The notes under the pieces were generated by a model that was given only the letters and a program-made list of their open reading frames with translations, did not search any database and was not told where the DNA came from. The position numbers and the translations under genes are program-made. From positions 1-9,179 of the forward strand of contig JAIUYC010000089.1 in assembly GCA_020216575.1 (NCBI GenBank): a DNA stretch of 9,179 nt, given 5' to 3'. Below are positions 1-8,800 of the stretch, one piece after another (position 1 is the first letter of the stretch; each line of letters begins with the position of its first letter). This stretch comes from Coleofasciculus sp. S288. GTDB lineage: Bacteria; Cyanobacteriota; Cyanobacteriia; Cyanobacteriales; Coleofasciculaceae.

Positions 1-875
1 AATTTAACCCTACAGGCGATGCGGGAAACATTAATGTGACCACAGGACGGTTGATTGTCAGAGATGAGGCAACGGTTAATGTTGAGAGTACTGGAGTGGG
101 AGATGCCGGCATCATAAGGGTTGTAGCAGATGCGATCGCACTTGACAACCGAGGCAGCATTGATGCTTCTACTGGCTCTGGTGCAGGGGGAAATATCAAC
201 CTACAGGCACAAGATATTCTGTTGCGTCGTCGCAGTCGAATCGCAACTAACGCGGGTAACTCTACTGGCGGCAATATCATGATCGACATCGACACCTTAG
301 TGGCAGTGCCTGTGGAAGATAGCGACATCACAGCTAATGCTCAACAAGGCGTTGGAGGTCGAGTCAGCATCACTGCTCAAGGTATCTTTGGCACTCAGTT
401 CCGGGAGAGAGTGACTCCAGAGAGTGACATCACCGCGACCTCTGAACTCGGTCCTCAGTTCAGTGGGATTGTGGAGATTGACATCCGGGGAATTGACCCC
501 GCTCGAGGATTAGTTGAGTTGCCAGACGCTATCATTGACCCGAGCGATCGCATTGCCACAGGTTGCCCAGCCGATGAAGGAAACTCCTTTGCCGTAACTG
601 GACGCGGTGGTTTACCGGAAGATCCAACGGCAACCCTCAGAGGACGGACACTTTGGCAGGATGTGCGGAATTTGTCCGAGTTCGGGGGTCAGTCCCGAAT
701 GGCAAGCACAATGGGCAATGAACAACTGACGAATAATAACCAACCCATTATCGAGGCTCAAGGGTGGGCGATCGATGCCAATGGTCAAGTGGTGTTAGTC
801 GCCGATGCGTCTCAAGTGACTTCCCACAGTGCTTGGCAGAAACCCACTCAATGCTATCAGTCCAACTCACTTTAA
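1..875 (+). CDS. C-terminal part of a haemagglutinin-like two-partner-secretion (TpsA) exoprotein, 5' end outside the window
   Basis: The frame is open from the left edge (first full codon at position 3) to a TAA at 873-875, so about 290 C-terminal residues are visible. A GTG at 36 is an internal Val codon, not a believable start. The N-terminal half shows repeats of the form GxxGNIxxxxxxLxLxxxSxI (for example GDAGNINV, GAGGNINL, STGGNIMI), the spacing expected of coils of a right-handed beta-helix. Then comes a C-terminal cap with the motif GCPADEGNSFAVTGRGGLP (about 561-617), the segment LRGRTLWQDVRNL, and a second Cys seven residues before the end. This Cys-GNSF-TGRGGLP ending is characteristic of cyanobacterial proteins annotated as filamentous haemagglutinin N-terminal domain, S-layer family or TPS-domain proteins. 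Such proteins carry an N-terminal TPS domain and are exported by a TpsB/Omp85 porin; both would lie upstream and are not seen. The ligand is unknown. Two HIP1 sites lie inside the frame. Confidence 0.88.
   Translation, partial: FNPTGDAGNINVTTGRLIVRDEATVNVESTGVGDAGIIRVVADAIALDNRGSIDASTGSGAGGNINLQAQDILLRRRSRIATNAGNSTGGNIMIDIDTLVAVPVEDSDITANAQQGVGGRVSITAQGIFGTQFRERVTPESDITATSELGPQFSGIVEIDIRGIDPARGLVELPDAIIDPSDRIATGCPADEGNSFAVTGRGGLPEDPTATLRGRTLWQDVRNLSEFGGQSRMASTMGNEQLTNNNQPIIEAQGWAIDANGQVVLVADASQVTSHSAWQKPTQCYQSNSL
132..139. repeat. HIP1 octameric palindrome (first of six)
   Basis: Perfect GCGATCGC. Further perfect copies are at 544-551, 4193-4200, 5219-5226, 5462-5469 and 8678-8685, all inside coding sequence. 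This is about one per 1.5 kb, far above chance for an 8-mer. HIP1 over-representation is a known hallmark of many cyanobacterial genomes, so the copies support the taxonomic reading rather than a local function. Confidence 0.9.
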
Positions 876-885
876 TTGGGGCGCA

Positions 886-993
886 AATATAGCGCTTCTC
901 AGTTGCATAGATTACACGCTAAGGACACGATAATATCGTGTCCCTACAAAAATACAAACACCTGTATTACACCCAAATGAGAACCGCTATATT
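886..993. repeat. MITE-like nested palindromic element A
   Basis: Outer arms 886-905 and 974-993 are inverted copies matching at 18 of 20 positions (left arm aatatagcgcttctcagttg). The similarity continues more weakly inwards to about 919/960. Nested inside is a perfect 9-bp hairpin, ggacacgat-aat-atcgtgtcc (923-943), followed by CTAC. There is no coding capacity, so if mobile it would need a transposase in trans. The core motif recurs in element B at 1099-1119. Confidence 0.7.
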
Positions 994-1005
994 CAGAAAG
1001 CACCA

Positions 1006-1031
1006 AGCCCTCAGAATGGAATTCTGGGGCT
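1006..1031. repeat. Imperfect hairpin with one bulged base
   Basis: The left arm agccc-t-cagaat (1006-1017) pairs with attctg-gggct (1021-1031), giving 11 base pairs around a GGA loop with T1011 bulged. It lies directly before the next hairpin, and the two may be parts of one dispersed repeat unit. Confidence 0.55.
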
Positions 1032-1041
1032 ATACAAACGA

Positions 1042-1059
1042 AGTCCGCCTGCGCGGACT
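1042..1059. repeat. Short GC-rich hairpin repeat
   Basis: Agtccgc (1042-1048) and gcggact (1053-1059) form a perfect 7-bp stem around CTGC. The surrounding text, gaagtccgcctgcgcggac, resembles a repeat I recall as dispersed in filamentous cyanobacterial genomes; that recollection is not verified here. Confidence 0.6.
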
Positions 1060-1068
1060 AACTAAAAT

Positions 1069-1158
1069 AGGACTTACGCACAGGCACCACATCTGGTAGG
1101 ACACGGCATTGCCGTGTCCCTACGAATGGCGGTTTAGAGGTAAATTTGCGTAAGTCCT
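1069..1158. repeat. MITE-like nested palindromic element B
   Basis: Perfect 12-bp terminal inverted repeats, aggacttacgca (1069-1080) and tgcgtaagtcct (1147-1158), enclose 66 nt that contain a perfect 9-bp hairpin, ggacacggc-att-gccgtgtcc (1099-1119). The element is 90 bp and non-coding. The left end abuts a TA dinucleotide (1068-1069) as in TA-targeting elements, but the right end is followed by TG, so a clean target duplication is not evident. Confidence 0.72.
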
Positions 1159-1244
1159 GTAAAAATCAAGGGTTTTGTTTGTGTGTTCGCTGTCGCTGAA
1201 TGGTTTCAACTGCCAGGTGCAAGATATCAAAAACTTTCTCCTCC

Positions 1245-1275
1245 TGACCCCTGACCCCTGACCCCTGACCCCTGA
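1245..1275. repeat. Short tandemly repeated heptamer (STRR-like), 4 copies of TGACCCC plus TGA
   Basis: Exact units lie at 1245-1251, 1252-1258, 1259-1265 and 1266-1272, then a partial TGA at 1273-1275. Heptanucleotide STRR arrays are a known feature of filamentous cyanobacteria. The array stops exactly where the TAA of the minus-strand receiver-kinase gene begins (1276-1278), so it forms the first bases of that gene's 3' untranslated region. Confidence 0.85.
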
Positions 1276-2403
1276 TTACGGCTTCGATGGTAATGTTACC
1301 GTAACCGTTGTTCCCACACCTACCTCACTCTCTAGCAGAATCTGTCCCTTGTGCAGATCCACGCACCGTTTGACAATAGAAAGTCCCAGCCCCGTTCCTT
1401 GAATTTGACCGACGTTACTGCCGCGATGAAAGGTTTCAAACAGACGTTTTTGGTCATTGAGAGGAATGCCCATCCCTTGGTCTTGGATTTGGAACATAGC
1501 CGTGCCATCTTTACAATTCAGGTCAAATCGAATGCTGCTTCCTTCGCGAGAATATTTGATGGCATTGGAGAGAAGATTGGTCAGGATATGCCGCAACAGG
1601 ATGGCATCCATAACAACTTGAGGGCAGTCACTTTGACAGGTAAAAATAAGCTTGCGGTTATCGGCACTAAGTTGCAAAGTTTCTGTCAGTTCGCCGCACA
1701 ACTCTTCTAAATTTAAGGGATTGGGTTCGTACTTCAGCCCACCTGCCTCAGTTCGAGCTAAGAGCAACACTTCATCTAAGAGCTGGAGCATATCGGAAAT
1801 TGACCCTTGCATTAGTTCCAAGTACTGATTTCTTCGCTCTTGGGTTAGTTGAGGGTTGTCACTTTTAAGTTTCTCGGCACAGAGTCGAATTGTAGTCATG
1901 GGGGTGCGAAATTCATGGGAAACCATGGAGACAAACTTTGACTTAAGCTGGTTGAGTTCCCGTTCCTTTTCCAGCGCCATCAACGTGCGTCGCTCACTTT
2001 CCTGAAGTTGCTTTAAGATTCGTCCCCGTTCAATCGCGTAACGAATCGCCCTCACCAGCATTTCCTTGGTGATTTCCCCCTTAACCAGGTAATCCTGCGC
2101 TCCTAAAGCGACTGCCTGTAGAGCAAGTTCTTGGTCAGCTGTCCCGGTTAGCACAACAATCGGCAATTCTTGAGCGGCAGTTTGAATCTGAGTGACGGTA
2201 TTTAATCCTTTGGAGTCCGGAAGAGAGAGGTCTAACAAGACAACACTAAAGTTAGGGTCGCGCAGATATTCCAGAGCAATACTAAGACGCTTTGCCTGGA
2301 CAATTTGCCACTGCTGCTCGTCTGCTTGTTCTAACATCTCTACTAGTAGATAAGCATCAGCTTTGTTATCTTCAACTAGAAGAAGAGGCGTAGGTGTAAC
2401 CAT
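1276..2403 (-). CDS. Receiver-histidine kinase protein (N-terminal Rec, C-terminal HisKA-HATPase)
   Basis: A soluble two-component protein of 375 aa from ATG 2403 (376 aa from the TTG at 2406; numbering below is from the TTG). The N-terminal receiver (about 7-125) has the acidic pair E12/D13, phospho-acceptor D59 in LLDLSLPD, T87 and K109, so it looks competent. A helical linker leads to a HisKA domain with H164 in VSHEFRTP. A HATPase domain follows with N281 (LLSNAIKYS), the G1 box DQGMGIP (309-315) and GTGLGLS (337-343). No membrane segment, PAS or GAF domain is seen, so input is probably phosphorylation of the receiver. It is the last gene of the operon, 7-10 nt after the small regulator gene. 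The upstream GGAG sits 10 nt from the TTG and 13 nt from the ATG, so the start is not settled; ATG is preferred for codon reasons only. The phosphotransfer partner is unknown. Confidence 0.93.
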   Translation of the reverse strand: MVTPTPLLLVEDNKADAYLLVEMLEQADEQQWQIVQAKRLSIALEYLRDPNFSVVLLDLSLPDSKGLNTVTQIQTAAQELPIVVLTGTADQELALQAVALGAQDYLVKGEITKEMLVRAIRYAIERGRILKQLQESERRTLMALEKERELNQLKSKFVSMVSHEFRTPMTTIRLCAEKLKSDNPQLTQERRNQYLELMQGSISDMLQLLDEVLLLARTEAGGLKYEPNPLNLEELCGELTETLQLSADNRKLIFTCQSDCPQVVMDAILLRHILTNLLSNAIKYSREGSSIRFDLNCKDGTAMFQIQDQGMGIPLNDQKRLFETFHRGSNVGQIQGTGLGLSIVKRCVDLHKGQILLESEVGVGTTVTVTLPSKP

Positions 2404-2413
2404 CAACAGTTGC

Positions 2414-2866
2414 TCACTCCACTTTAGGTGGGAATGTTACAGAAGCCAACCAAAAATTCTCTATTGACTTCACTACAGCAATGAACTGCTCCAAGTCAAT
2501 CGGTTTAACCAGGTAGCTATTAGCTTGCAGGGCGTAAATCCTCAGAACGTCTTCTTCGTCTGTGGAGGTCGTGAGAACTATAACCGGAATCGTTTTTAAG
2601 TCATCATCTCCCTTAATTTGAGCTAGCACATCTCTCCCATTTTTCTTAGGCAAGTTTAAATCTAACAGTATCAGGTCTGGGCGGGGTGCATCAGTATAGT
2701 CTCCCTGTTTGTAAAGAAAGTCAATAGCCGCGACCCCGTCTCTCACCCAATGTAGTTTATTGACTGTGGTACTTTCGCTCAAGCTCTCAATTGTCAAAAG
2801 GGCATCACTTCTAGAATCTTCTATCAACAGGATGTCAATGGCTTTAGAGGGGTTATAAGTACTCAT
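2414..2866 (-). CDS. Single-domain response regulator, Rcp1-like
   Basis: The 150-aa protein is a receiver domain with no output domain. Visible landmarks are the acidic pair E16/D17 (LLIEDSRSD), phospho-acceptor D69 in LILLDLNLPKKNG, switch T99 (VIVLTTS) and K121 in SYLVKP. These fall at CheY-like spacing (+30 and +22). The motifs HWVRDGVAAIDFL, LDLNLPKKNGRDVLAQIK and LVKPIDLEQF are typical of the cyanobacterial Rcp1 group, the receivers that accept phosphate from Cph1-type phytochrome kinases. The start codon overlaps the stop of the giant kinase gene as ATGA (2863-2866), and a GGAG lies 7 nt upstream, so the start is well supported. The overlap and the phytochrome-type kinase core encoded just before it suggest it is the direct phospho-acceptor of that kinase (inference). 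With no DNA-binding domain, it would act through protein contacts or pass phosphate on. Confidence 0.95.
   Translation of the reverse strand: MSTYNPSKAIDILLIEDSRSDALLTIESLSESTTVNKLHWVRDGVAAIDFLYKQGDYTDAPRPDLILLDLNLPKKNGRDVLAQIKGDDDLKTIPVIVLTTSTDEEDVLRIYALQANSYLVKPIDLEQFIAVVKSIENFWLASVTFPPKVE
2417..2420 (-). promoter_or_regulatory. Possible ribosome binding site (GGAG) of the receiver-kinase gene
   Basis: On the minus strand, GGAG lies in the last codons of the preceding regulator gene, whose TGA is at 2414-2416. The spacer is 10 nt to TTG 2406 and 13 nt to ATG 2403. The first is nearer the usual range, which keeps the TTG start open. The placement suggests coupling to translation of the upstream gene. 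Confidence 0.45.
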
Positions 2867-5800
2867 TTAGGTTCTCCATTGAGGATTGGGATTTCAAAGC
2901 AAAACAGCGCTCCTTTTCCCAATTGCGACTCAACCCAAATGTGTCCCCCGTGACGCTCAATAATTCGTTGGCAAATTGCCAAACCCAGCCCTGTCCCGGA
3001 ATATTCATCACTCGTGTGAAGACGCTGGAAGATACCGAAGATTTGCTCGGCATACTCTGGACTGATGCCAATTCCGTTATCGCGAATCTTAAAGAGCCAC
3101 CCAGAGCTTTGATTTTCTGCTGATATATCGACTTGAGGTGATGCCTCGCCTCGGTACTTGATAGCATTACTAATGAGATTTTGAAATAGGAGGGTAATTT
3201 GGGATGTGTCAGCAAATACGGTGGGTAGGGAGTTAACTGTAATTTTTGCCTGGTTCTCGGCGATGCTAAGCTGCAAATCTTTGACGACTTTGTTGACTAC
3301 AACGTTACAGTCGGTTGGTTGTAACTTCAACTGATGCCGTCCTATCCTGGAGTATGCCAGCAAATCTTTAATCAGTTGCTGCATCCGGGTTGCCCCATCT
3401 ACGGCAAAACTAATGTAAATATCGGCTTTTTCATCCAACTTTCCTTGGTAGCGCTTTGCCAGCATTTGGGTATAACTGGCAACTGCCCGTAGGGGTTCTT
3501 GCAAATCGTGAGAAGCAATATAGGCAAACTGCTCTAAGTCCTGGTTGGAGCGTTTTAATTCATCTGTCAGTTGTTCGAGTTGTTCGTTGGCCTCGGTGAG
3601 TTCTGCCGTTCGTTCTCTCACTCGAATTTCCAACTCATCTCGCGCTCTCATGAGAGCATCCTCTGCTCGCTTACGCACCAATTCAACACCAGCTCTGGCA
3701 GCGAAAATCTGCAAAATTGAAATATCATGAGGCTTGTGATTCATTGGCTTATCATCCATCACGGCCAGGTGTCCTAAGATATTTCCTGATGAGTCATAAA
3801 GCGGAACGCCCAAATAACTCTCTGCTTTTAGATTGACCAAGTCGTTGTCATCAGGAAAGAGCGACTGTAGATGCTCCCAATAGCAGCACACTTCTCCTCC
3901 GATAACATGTTGGCAGGGTGTACCAGTTAGCAGGTAAGCAAAGTTTTTACGGAAGTTTTCTCCTTTCCAAAAAGCAAGGGTATGTACCTGAGTATTTGTT
4001 GAATCGGTGCATTCAGTGATAAAGGCGTACTTTACCTGAAGCGCATCAGCAAGATGGCGAACTAGCGAACGAAAGAAATCGCTTCCGGTGACAGCGGCTG
4101 TTCCTTCGGTAATGGCACGTAGAGTTTCCTCTGCCCGCTGACGCTGAGCCATTTCTTGCTTCATCTCGTCATAGAGTCTGGCATTTTCTAGCGCGATCGC
4201 TGCTTGAGAGGTTAGAATTTGCACAACCTTAATGCGATCGGGTGTAAAAGCGTCGGTGATCAGATTATTCTCAAGATATAAAATGCCAATCAGCTTACCC
4301 TGATGCAAGCTTGGCACACACAGGATTGATTTTGGTTTGTTGTTAGCAACGTAAACATCGTTGGTGAATCGGCTGTCGTTCTCAGCATCCGCTATAACCA
4401 GGTTTTCGCGGGTTCTTTTCACGTAATTCACAATCGCAAGTGAGAACCTCTGGTTTAACTCGGCATGGCTCGATGGGAAAACTTTTACTTCGAGTTCATC
4501 GACTGCTCCTTCCGCTTGAATAAATGTGTTGCCGTTCTTTTCCTCGATAAGAAGTCCTCTTTGTGCGCCAGCATTTTCCATCAGAATCTTGATAAACTTT
4601 ACCAGTAACTTATCCAGCACAATCTCACTAGAAAGGGCTTGCGAAGCTTTTATGACTGTGGCTAAGTCCAGTACTTCTGTTCCCGCGCTTCCCGTTGTGA
4701 TTGGAGAAGTGGATAGTATCGTGTTTTTAGTTTTGGTTGTTTCAGAGATTCGTTCAAGCAACTGAGGATACCGCGTCTGTAAATCCTTAACTTTAGCCGT
4801 TGCTCCCCATCTCAGATAGCAGTAACAAGCATCTAGTATATAAACTTCAGCAATTTTCGTTTTGCCTTGTGCTAGATAAAACTTTGCCACTAGTTCGTGA
4901 GCTAGTGCTTCTTCATTGATGTATTCATTTTCTTTCGCTAGAGCAATGGCTTTGTCGTAATAATCTCTTGCTTGATTCACTTGACTGATAACTCGGTGTC
5001 GCTCTGCCTCCACGAGATAAAATTTGTGTAAATAATTCATTGGGGCATGATGCGCCCAACGCTTCATTTTTTTCTGGTTGGCTGCTACCTTTATTAATAT
5101 TCGTTTTTGTTCTTGTTTTGGAACATCAGAAAATACCGCAAGGTTGGCAAGTGAGTCATAAAAATAGAAGACAGGAACAACGAGTAAACCGATGGCACCC
5201 TCTAATAAGAGTTGTTCAGCGATCGCCGCAATTTCAATCGCTTTTGAATAATCTTGAAATAGATAACATAGAATTAATTTATTGAAATAGAGATTATAGA
5301 TTGTATATCTATCATTAATAGCTAGATGAAGAGGAAAAATTTTCTCTTCGTTGTAACTTTCACCACTTAAACAGCATGGATTTTCAGACTGTCCCATGAG
5401 GTTTAAAACAGCCTGTCGATACATTTGAATTAAATAAAGGGGTTGTTCTTGCTTGAAATGTGCGATCGCATCCCTGTAAGCTGCCATCTCCTGCTCAAGC
5501 TGTACGAGTTCCTTGCCGAGGAGATAGGAATGGTAGGAGTGCAAGAAAATTGAAAAAACACCATATTCTAAATCACCAGTTTCTAATCCACATTGATAAG
5601 CTTCCAGCAAAGGGTTTAAAGTTTTTCTAATATGCTCCTTCCAATGCCTGACATACATCTCAACGAGAAGGAATGTCTTAGATTTGAATTCTTTAGCATT
5701 CAATCGTGGTAACAAATTTAAAGCGAGTTGAGCAAATCGATAGCCAGAATCAATGTCTCCCTCCACTCCACAAAGAACCATCGCATAATCAGCATACCCA

Positions 5801-8800
5801 AAGGGAGAACCAGGAGCATTCCCATAGTTGAGCGAGAGTTGAATCTTTTGAAACACCATCATCTGCCACAACTGAGGTGCAACAAAATAAGTGGCAGTGC
5901 ATACACTCGCTATAATACGCATCGCTGCCAACTTATAAGCATTGGTCATTTCGGGTAGATTAATTAACTCCGAAGGCTCTTTTCCTACCAACGCTAACTT
6001 TGTCCTCAGTCGTCCAATTAAAATATCTCTTTGACTCGGATTTTGGGGAAGCTTCACTCCCAATTGCTTCAAAGCTTCTAGAGCTATTTTTATCGCTTCT
6101 AACAGTTTGTTCTGTACTGTAAAAGCTTGGATCTTGACTTCATATGCCTTGAGCTTATCCAGCGTTGTTTTAGCTTCTTGCAACACTACCGAAGCCAAGT
6201 TTTCCATTTGCTCAAAGTCCCCGTTGAGATAAGCTACCTCTGCTGACGAGCCATACAATGCTAGTGTCAATTCATAGGTTTGTAACCAACTTTCTTTTCC
6301 CAAAAGCTCCCTGCCAACATTCAGGTACTTTAAGGCGGGTTCGTAAGCGACTGATGACTTCGCTTTCTTACCAGCAATGAGATTGAGTTGAGCCAATTCA
6401 TCTTTCTTTTCTTGTTCAGTAATTAATTCAATCCCGATATTGAGCTGATTAACAATATCAAATACCTTGTCTTCCAATAACTCTGGAGGAGTGGATTCCA
6501 GAAGCAATTCACCAATTTTTAAGTGAACCTGCTTTTTGTTTACTTCTGAAATTAATGAGTAAGCAGACTGTTGGATGCGATCGTGCAGGAATTTGTAGGA
6601 AACCGTTGCTTCATCAGAACCTTCTTGACCATAATTTTGAAGATATTTATATTGATCTCCAAGGGGCAAAATAAAACCTTCCTGCACGGCTTCCCAGAGA
6701 GCAGCAGTAGTTTCAGATTGAGTTTTTTTACTGACAATCGACAAGGTGTTAGAATCAAATTGATTTCCAATACAGGCAGCAAACTTTAAGAGATGCTGGC
6801 TTAATTCTGAGAGCTTCTGAATCTTACCTACCATCAATTCGACTACATTATCAGTAATCTGTATCGCCTGAATTTGCGCTAAGTTCCACTGCCACCCTCC
6901 TTGCACTCCCCCCGTTGAGTTTCCTCCCTCGCCCCCCTTAACAAAGGGGGAGTCAGATGTTGCTTGCGCTTTTTGTTGTCCGGGGGTTGGGAGGGAGAAA
7001 TCGAAATTAATCAGCTTATTCTCGTAGAGAAATTTCAAAAGCTCCTTGATAAAAAAGGAATTACCTCTAGTTTTGGAATTTATCAGTTCTGCTAGCGGCA
7101 ATGTTGTTTCAATAGTCGAGTTAAGCGTATCTGCAATTAACTGATTAACATTAGCAAAATCCAAAGATGAAAGAGAGATATGATTGATGATTGCATCTGT
7201 ACTATTCAGCTCCTCCAATGCCAACATTAATGGATGAGCTGAATTGACTTCATTACTGCGGTAAGCTCCAATCAACAGCAAGTTCTGACTATCAGGCGCA
7301 ATCATTAGCATTTGGATTAGCTTTAGAGAAGCACTATCTATCCATTGCAAATCGTCCAGAAAAATTACTAAAGGATGATCGGGTTGAGTAAATACATTAA
7401 TAAAATTTTTAAAAACTAGATTAAAGCGATTTTGCGATTCTACTGGAGGCAGTTCTAACACAGCAGTCTGTTCTCCTACAATCAGTTTTACCTCAGGAAT
7501 CACATCAATAATAATTTGACCGTTAATTCCCAAAGCTGCGTCTAGCTTTTCTCGCCAAACCGCTATTTGTGCTTCACTCTCAGTTAATAACTGCCGGATT
7601 AATTCCTGAAAAGCATGAATGAAGGGACGATAGGGAATATTTCGCTGAAGCTGGTCAAATTTTCCAGAGATAAAATATCCCTGCTTTTGAGTAATGGGTT
7701 TGTAAATTTCCTGAACCAATGCTGTCTTGCCGATGCCAGAATACCCTGACACTAGCACCATCTCTATTTTGGATTTTGGGTCGCACCTTTGGTGCGTTTC
7801 CAGCGCAACTTGGATTTTGGATTCCTCAATCTCCGCGTCCCCCCGTCCCCGTGTCCCCGTGTCTCTTCCCCCTGCAACTCGTTCAAATGCTGCAAGTAGA
7901 GTTTCAATTTCTCGCTCTCTACCATACAGTTTTTGAGAAATTTCAAACTTATCAGAAATATCTTTAAAACCTAGAGGAAATTCTGAAATTTCATCGACTT
8001 CTTGTAACTGCTTCATACAGAATTGTAAATCCGCTTTAATTCCCCAGGCACTTTGGTATCGCTCCTCAGCCGTTTTTGCTAATAGTTTCATAAGAATATT
8101 TGACAAAGCCTTGGGAATCCCTGAATCGACTTTATTAGGTGATATAGGCTGTTTAGCAATATGGCAATGAACTAACTCCAATGCATCTGTAGCCTCAAAA
8201 GGTAACTTTCCGGTGAGCAATTCGTAAAAGGTTACTCCCAGAGAGTATAAGTCGGTGCGGTAGTCTATCGCTCGGTTCATTCTGCCGGTTTGCTCCGGTG
8301 ACATATAGGCGAGAGTGCCTTCTAAGACATTGGGATTGCGAAGGATGGGCTTTTCCCGTGATAGAACGGTGGAAATGCCAAAGTCGATTATTTTGACTTG
8401 CCCTGTGGTTGGGTTAAAAACTATGTTGGATGGGTTAATATCCTTATGAATAATATTTGAAGCGTGAATCTCACCCAAAATTTCAGTGATCCGAATGGCA
8501 AGAATGAGAAATTCTTCTAGGTAAAATTCCCTATTCTTAAGCAATCGATTTAAGGATTCACCGCCAAAATCCTCCAAAACCATGACTAAGCTGTACTGAT
8601 ACTTCTCTAAGCCATAGGTTTCGATGACGCCTTCTAGATTTAAGTTACGGGTGATGTCATATTCCAGTTTAAAGCGAGCGATCGCATCCGGTGTCGGGTA
8701 CTCTTGCTTGAGAACTTTGAGGATAACAGGGATTTGATCTGAATCGCGAATTCCCCGATAAACCAGCGATTTGGCGCTTTCATAGAGTTTTTCAACGATT

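Larger units (their letters stand above)
876..1275. other. Gene-free, repeat-rich convergent intergenic spacer
   Basis: This 400-nt gap separates the ends of two genes that read towards each other. I find no credible coding frame or RNA gene. It is almost wholly made of secondary-structure repeats: a nested inverted-repeat element (886-993), hairpins (1006-1031 and 1042-1059), a second nested element (1069-1158) and a heptamer array (1245-1275). Only about 1159-1244 lacks an obvious repeat. No hairpin is followed by a run of T on the strand where it would terminate transcription, so no classical rho-independent terminator can be called. Confidence 0.8.

Noticed and set aside
36..38. GTG as start of the exoprotein
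   Set aside because: The frame is open to the window edge and already inside the repeated GNINV pattern, so the codon is internal and the gene is truncated by the window.
881..895. GCGC-aaatata-GCGC stem right after the exoprotein stop as an intrinsic terminator
   Set aside because: The stem has only four pairs and no T-run follows; it also overlaps the left arm of element A.
923..1119. CRISPR array suggested by two similar palindromes
   Set aside because: There are only two copies with differing stem bases, separated by unrelated hairpins, and no regular spacer length or cas gene.
1351..1710. 119-aa plus-strand open frame opposite the receiver-kinase gene
   Set aside because: It is antisense to the conserved kinase core, shows no family signature, and is best read as a shadow.
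2853..3215. 120-aa minus-strand open frame overlapping the end of the giant kinase gene
   Set aside because: It lies in another frame within the well-supported HATPase region, has no recognisable motif, and overlaps the true stop and the next start.
7719..7967. Open frames on both strands over the repeat-rich linker of the giant kinase
   Set aside because: They are low-complexity translations of the repeat tract in other frames; the kinase frame continues into Walker A without interruption.
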